A stretch of DNA of 6,018 nucleotides. Origin: Acidobacteriota bacterium. Its GTDB lineage: Bacteria; Acidobacteriota; Terriglobia; Terriglobales; Acidobacteriaceae. The notes under the pieces are model-generated. The model was not told the DNA's origin. It did not search any database and saw nothing but the letters and a program-made list of their open reading frames with translations. Numbering within the stretch: position 1 is the stretch's first letter; every line of letters begins with the position of its first letter. Shown one piece after another: positions 5,177 to 6,018 of the stretch. Both the position numbers and the translations under genes were made by a program. Location: assembly GCA_021778875.1 (NCBI GenBank), contig JAJYBT010000192.1, positions 1-6,018 of the forward strand. Reading direction: 5' to 3'.

Positions 5177-5179
5177 TCT

Positions 5180-6018
5180 ATGACTCCCCGCGCCCGCAGG
5201 GCTCTTTTCTCCCTCGTTCTTTTCTTCACGGTCTGTGCCGTCGTGGGCAGTGTCATGCAGCGCAAGGTCGGGGCGCAGTCCTCTGAGGACGAGAGCCAGA
5301 TCCGCGACAGCCTCAAGACCTTCACCAACGTCTACGCCCTGGTCGAGCAGAACTACGCCGAGCCCATCACACACGACAAGGCAGACACGGCCATCTACGA
5401 CGGAGCCATCCCCGGCATGCTCCGCGTACTGGACCCCCACTCCAACTTCTACGATCCAAAGGCCTACGCAAAAATGCAGGAGGACCAGCGCGGCCACTAC
5501 TACGGCGTCGGCATGGTCATCCAGCAGCAGGGCAACAAGGTCTACGTCATCACGCCCTATGAGGACACGCCCTCCTTCCGCGCCGGCATCCGCCCCGGAG
5601 ACGTCATCTCCGCCATCGACGGCAAATCGGCCGACGGCATGACCTCGGACGCGGTGGCCAAGTCCCTCAAAGGCCCCAAAGGTACCCACGTACAGGTCAC
5701 AATGGTCCGCGATGGCCAGGCAAAACCGCTGGTCTTTGACCTCATTCGCGATGAAATCTCCCACCCCTCCGTGGACCTCGCCTATCAGATTCGTCCCGGC
5801 GTCGGATACATCCATCTCGCCCAGTTCCAGGAAACTACCGCCCGCGAAGTCATTGACGCCATTGACGGCTTCGGCAACCTCAAAGGCCTCGTGCTTGACC
5901 TGCGCGGCAACCCCGGCGGGCTCCTCAGCCAGGCCGTCGAGGTCTGCGACCACCTGCTCTCCAAAGGCCAGGTCATCGTCTCCCAGCGCGGACGAGCCTA
6001 TCCTGACCAGGTCTACAC
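5180..6018 (+). CDS. S41-family C-terminal-processing peptidase (Ctp/Prc type), cut by the right edge
   Basis: The first 279 residues of the protein; the frame is still open at the window end. Residues ~1-32 are a signal peptide or membrane anchor (MTPRARR, hydrophobic SLVLFFTVCAVVG, possible cleavage after VGA before Q33), so it acts outside the cytoplasm. Residues ~40-100 (FTNVYALVEQNYAEPI, LRVLDPHSNFYDP) are the N-terminal helical region typical of Ctp proteases. Residues ~107-190 are a PDZ domain with YYGVGMVI as the peptide-carboxylate loop and FRAGIRPGDVISAIDG as its core. The S41 core begins near 208 (GVGYIHLAQF) and includes the conserved LRGNPGG at 241-247. The catalytic Ser and Lys lie downstream of this point in the family, outside the window. 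Such proteases trim or degrade envelope proteins from their C-termini. The divergent SurA-like neighbour fits a shared role in envelope protein quality control. Confidence 0.93.
   Translation, partial: MTPRARRALFSLVLFFTVCAVVGSVMQRKVGAQSSEDESQIRDSLKTFTNVYALVEQNYAEPITHDKADTAIYDGAIPGMLRVLDPHSNFYDPKAYAKMQEDQRGHYYGVGMVIQQQGNKVYVITPYEDTPSFRAGIRPGDVISAIDGKSADGMTSDAVAKSLKGPKGTHVQVTMVRDGQAKPLVFDLIRDEISHPSVDLAYQIRPGVGYIHLAQFQETTAREVIDAIDGFGNLKGLVLDLRGNPGGLLSQAVEVCDHLLSKGQVIVSQRGRAYPDQVY

Larger units (their letters stand above)
4898..5179. other. Divergent intergenic region between the surA-like and S41 peptidase genes
   Basis: These 282 bases hold the control regions for two genes transcribed away from each other. 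The left part has an 8-bp inverted repeat (4911-4936) and a possible minus-strand -10. The right part has an extended -10 for the peptidase gene and a hairpin over its SD. The middle (about 4960-5095) is GC-rich and shows no recognisable operator, RNA gene or convincing ORF. Confidence 0.6.

Noticed and set aside
4898..5953. The frame of the surA-like gene stays open 352 codons further upstream, antisense to the peptidase gene, suggesting a 936-residue fusion protein.
   Set aside because: The extension reads through the mirror of a well-conserved S41 protease, shows no domain of its own, and would bury a clear signal peptide in the middle of the protein. Long open antisense frames are common in GC-rich coding DNA.

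Overview
This GC-rich 6 kb stretch of bacterial chromosome holds five protein genes: three complete and two cut by the window edges. The protein set fits an acidobacterium of the Terriglobia type. It combines a SurA-like periplasmic foldase with a Lys/Pro/Ala-rich tail, a YhaM-type OB-fold/HD nuclease, an ArnT/PMT-like membrane glycosyltransferase and an S41 processing protease, with short palindromic repeats between genes. The lineage is inferred from how these proteins read, not from a search. No rRNA, tRNA, CRISPR array, transposase or phage gene is visible.

Layout, left to right. (1) 3-626, +: C-terminal part of a multi-pass membrane glycosyltransferase. (2) 627-793: spacer ending in a perfect 7-bp hairpin just before a good Shine-Dalgarno (SD) site. 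(3) 794-1801, +: two-domain GNAT acetyltransferase. (4) 1802-2049: convergent spacer packed with small inverted repeats and a perfect 17-bp direct repeat, looking like a dispersed palindromic repeat cluster. (5) 2050-3045, -: YhaM-like 3'-5' exoribonuclease. (6) 3046-3142: spacer with a strong terminator-like hairpin. (7) 3143-4897, -: SurA-like periplasmic chaperone/parvulin. (8) 4898-5179: divergent promoter region. (9) 5180 to the right edge, +: N-terminal 279 residues of an S41 C-terminal-processing peptidase.

The clearest functional pairing is the divergent surA-like / S41 peptidase pair: both products carry export signals and both belong to envelope protein folding or processing. Each has a small hairpin over or next to its ribosome-binding region. 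The nuclease lies downstream of the foldase on the same strand but is separated by the terminator-like hairpin, so co-transcription is doubtful.

The points most worth a second look are: the foldase's parvulin domain lacks both histidines usual in the fold; its roughly 220-residue basic tail carries four spaced copies of a short K-x-[TI]-R-[FL] motif; its start codon is ambiguous (ATG without SD versus an upstream TTG with SD inside a hairpin); and the repeat cluster lies between the two convergent genes. I see no wholly new multi-gene system here.
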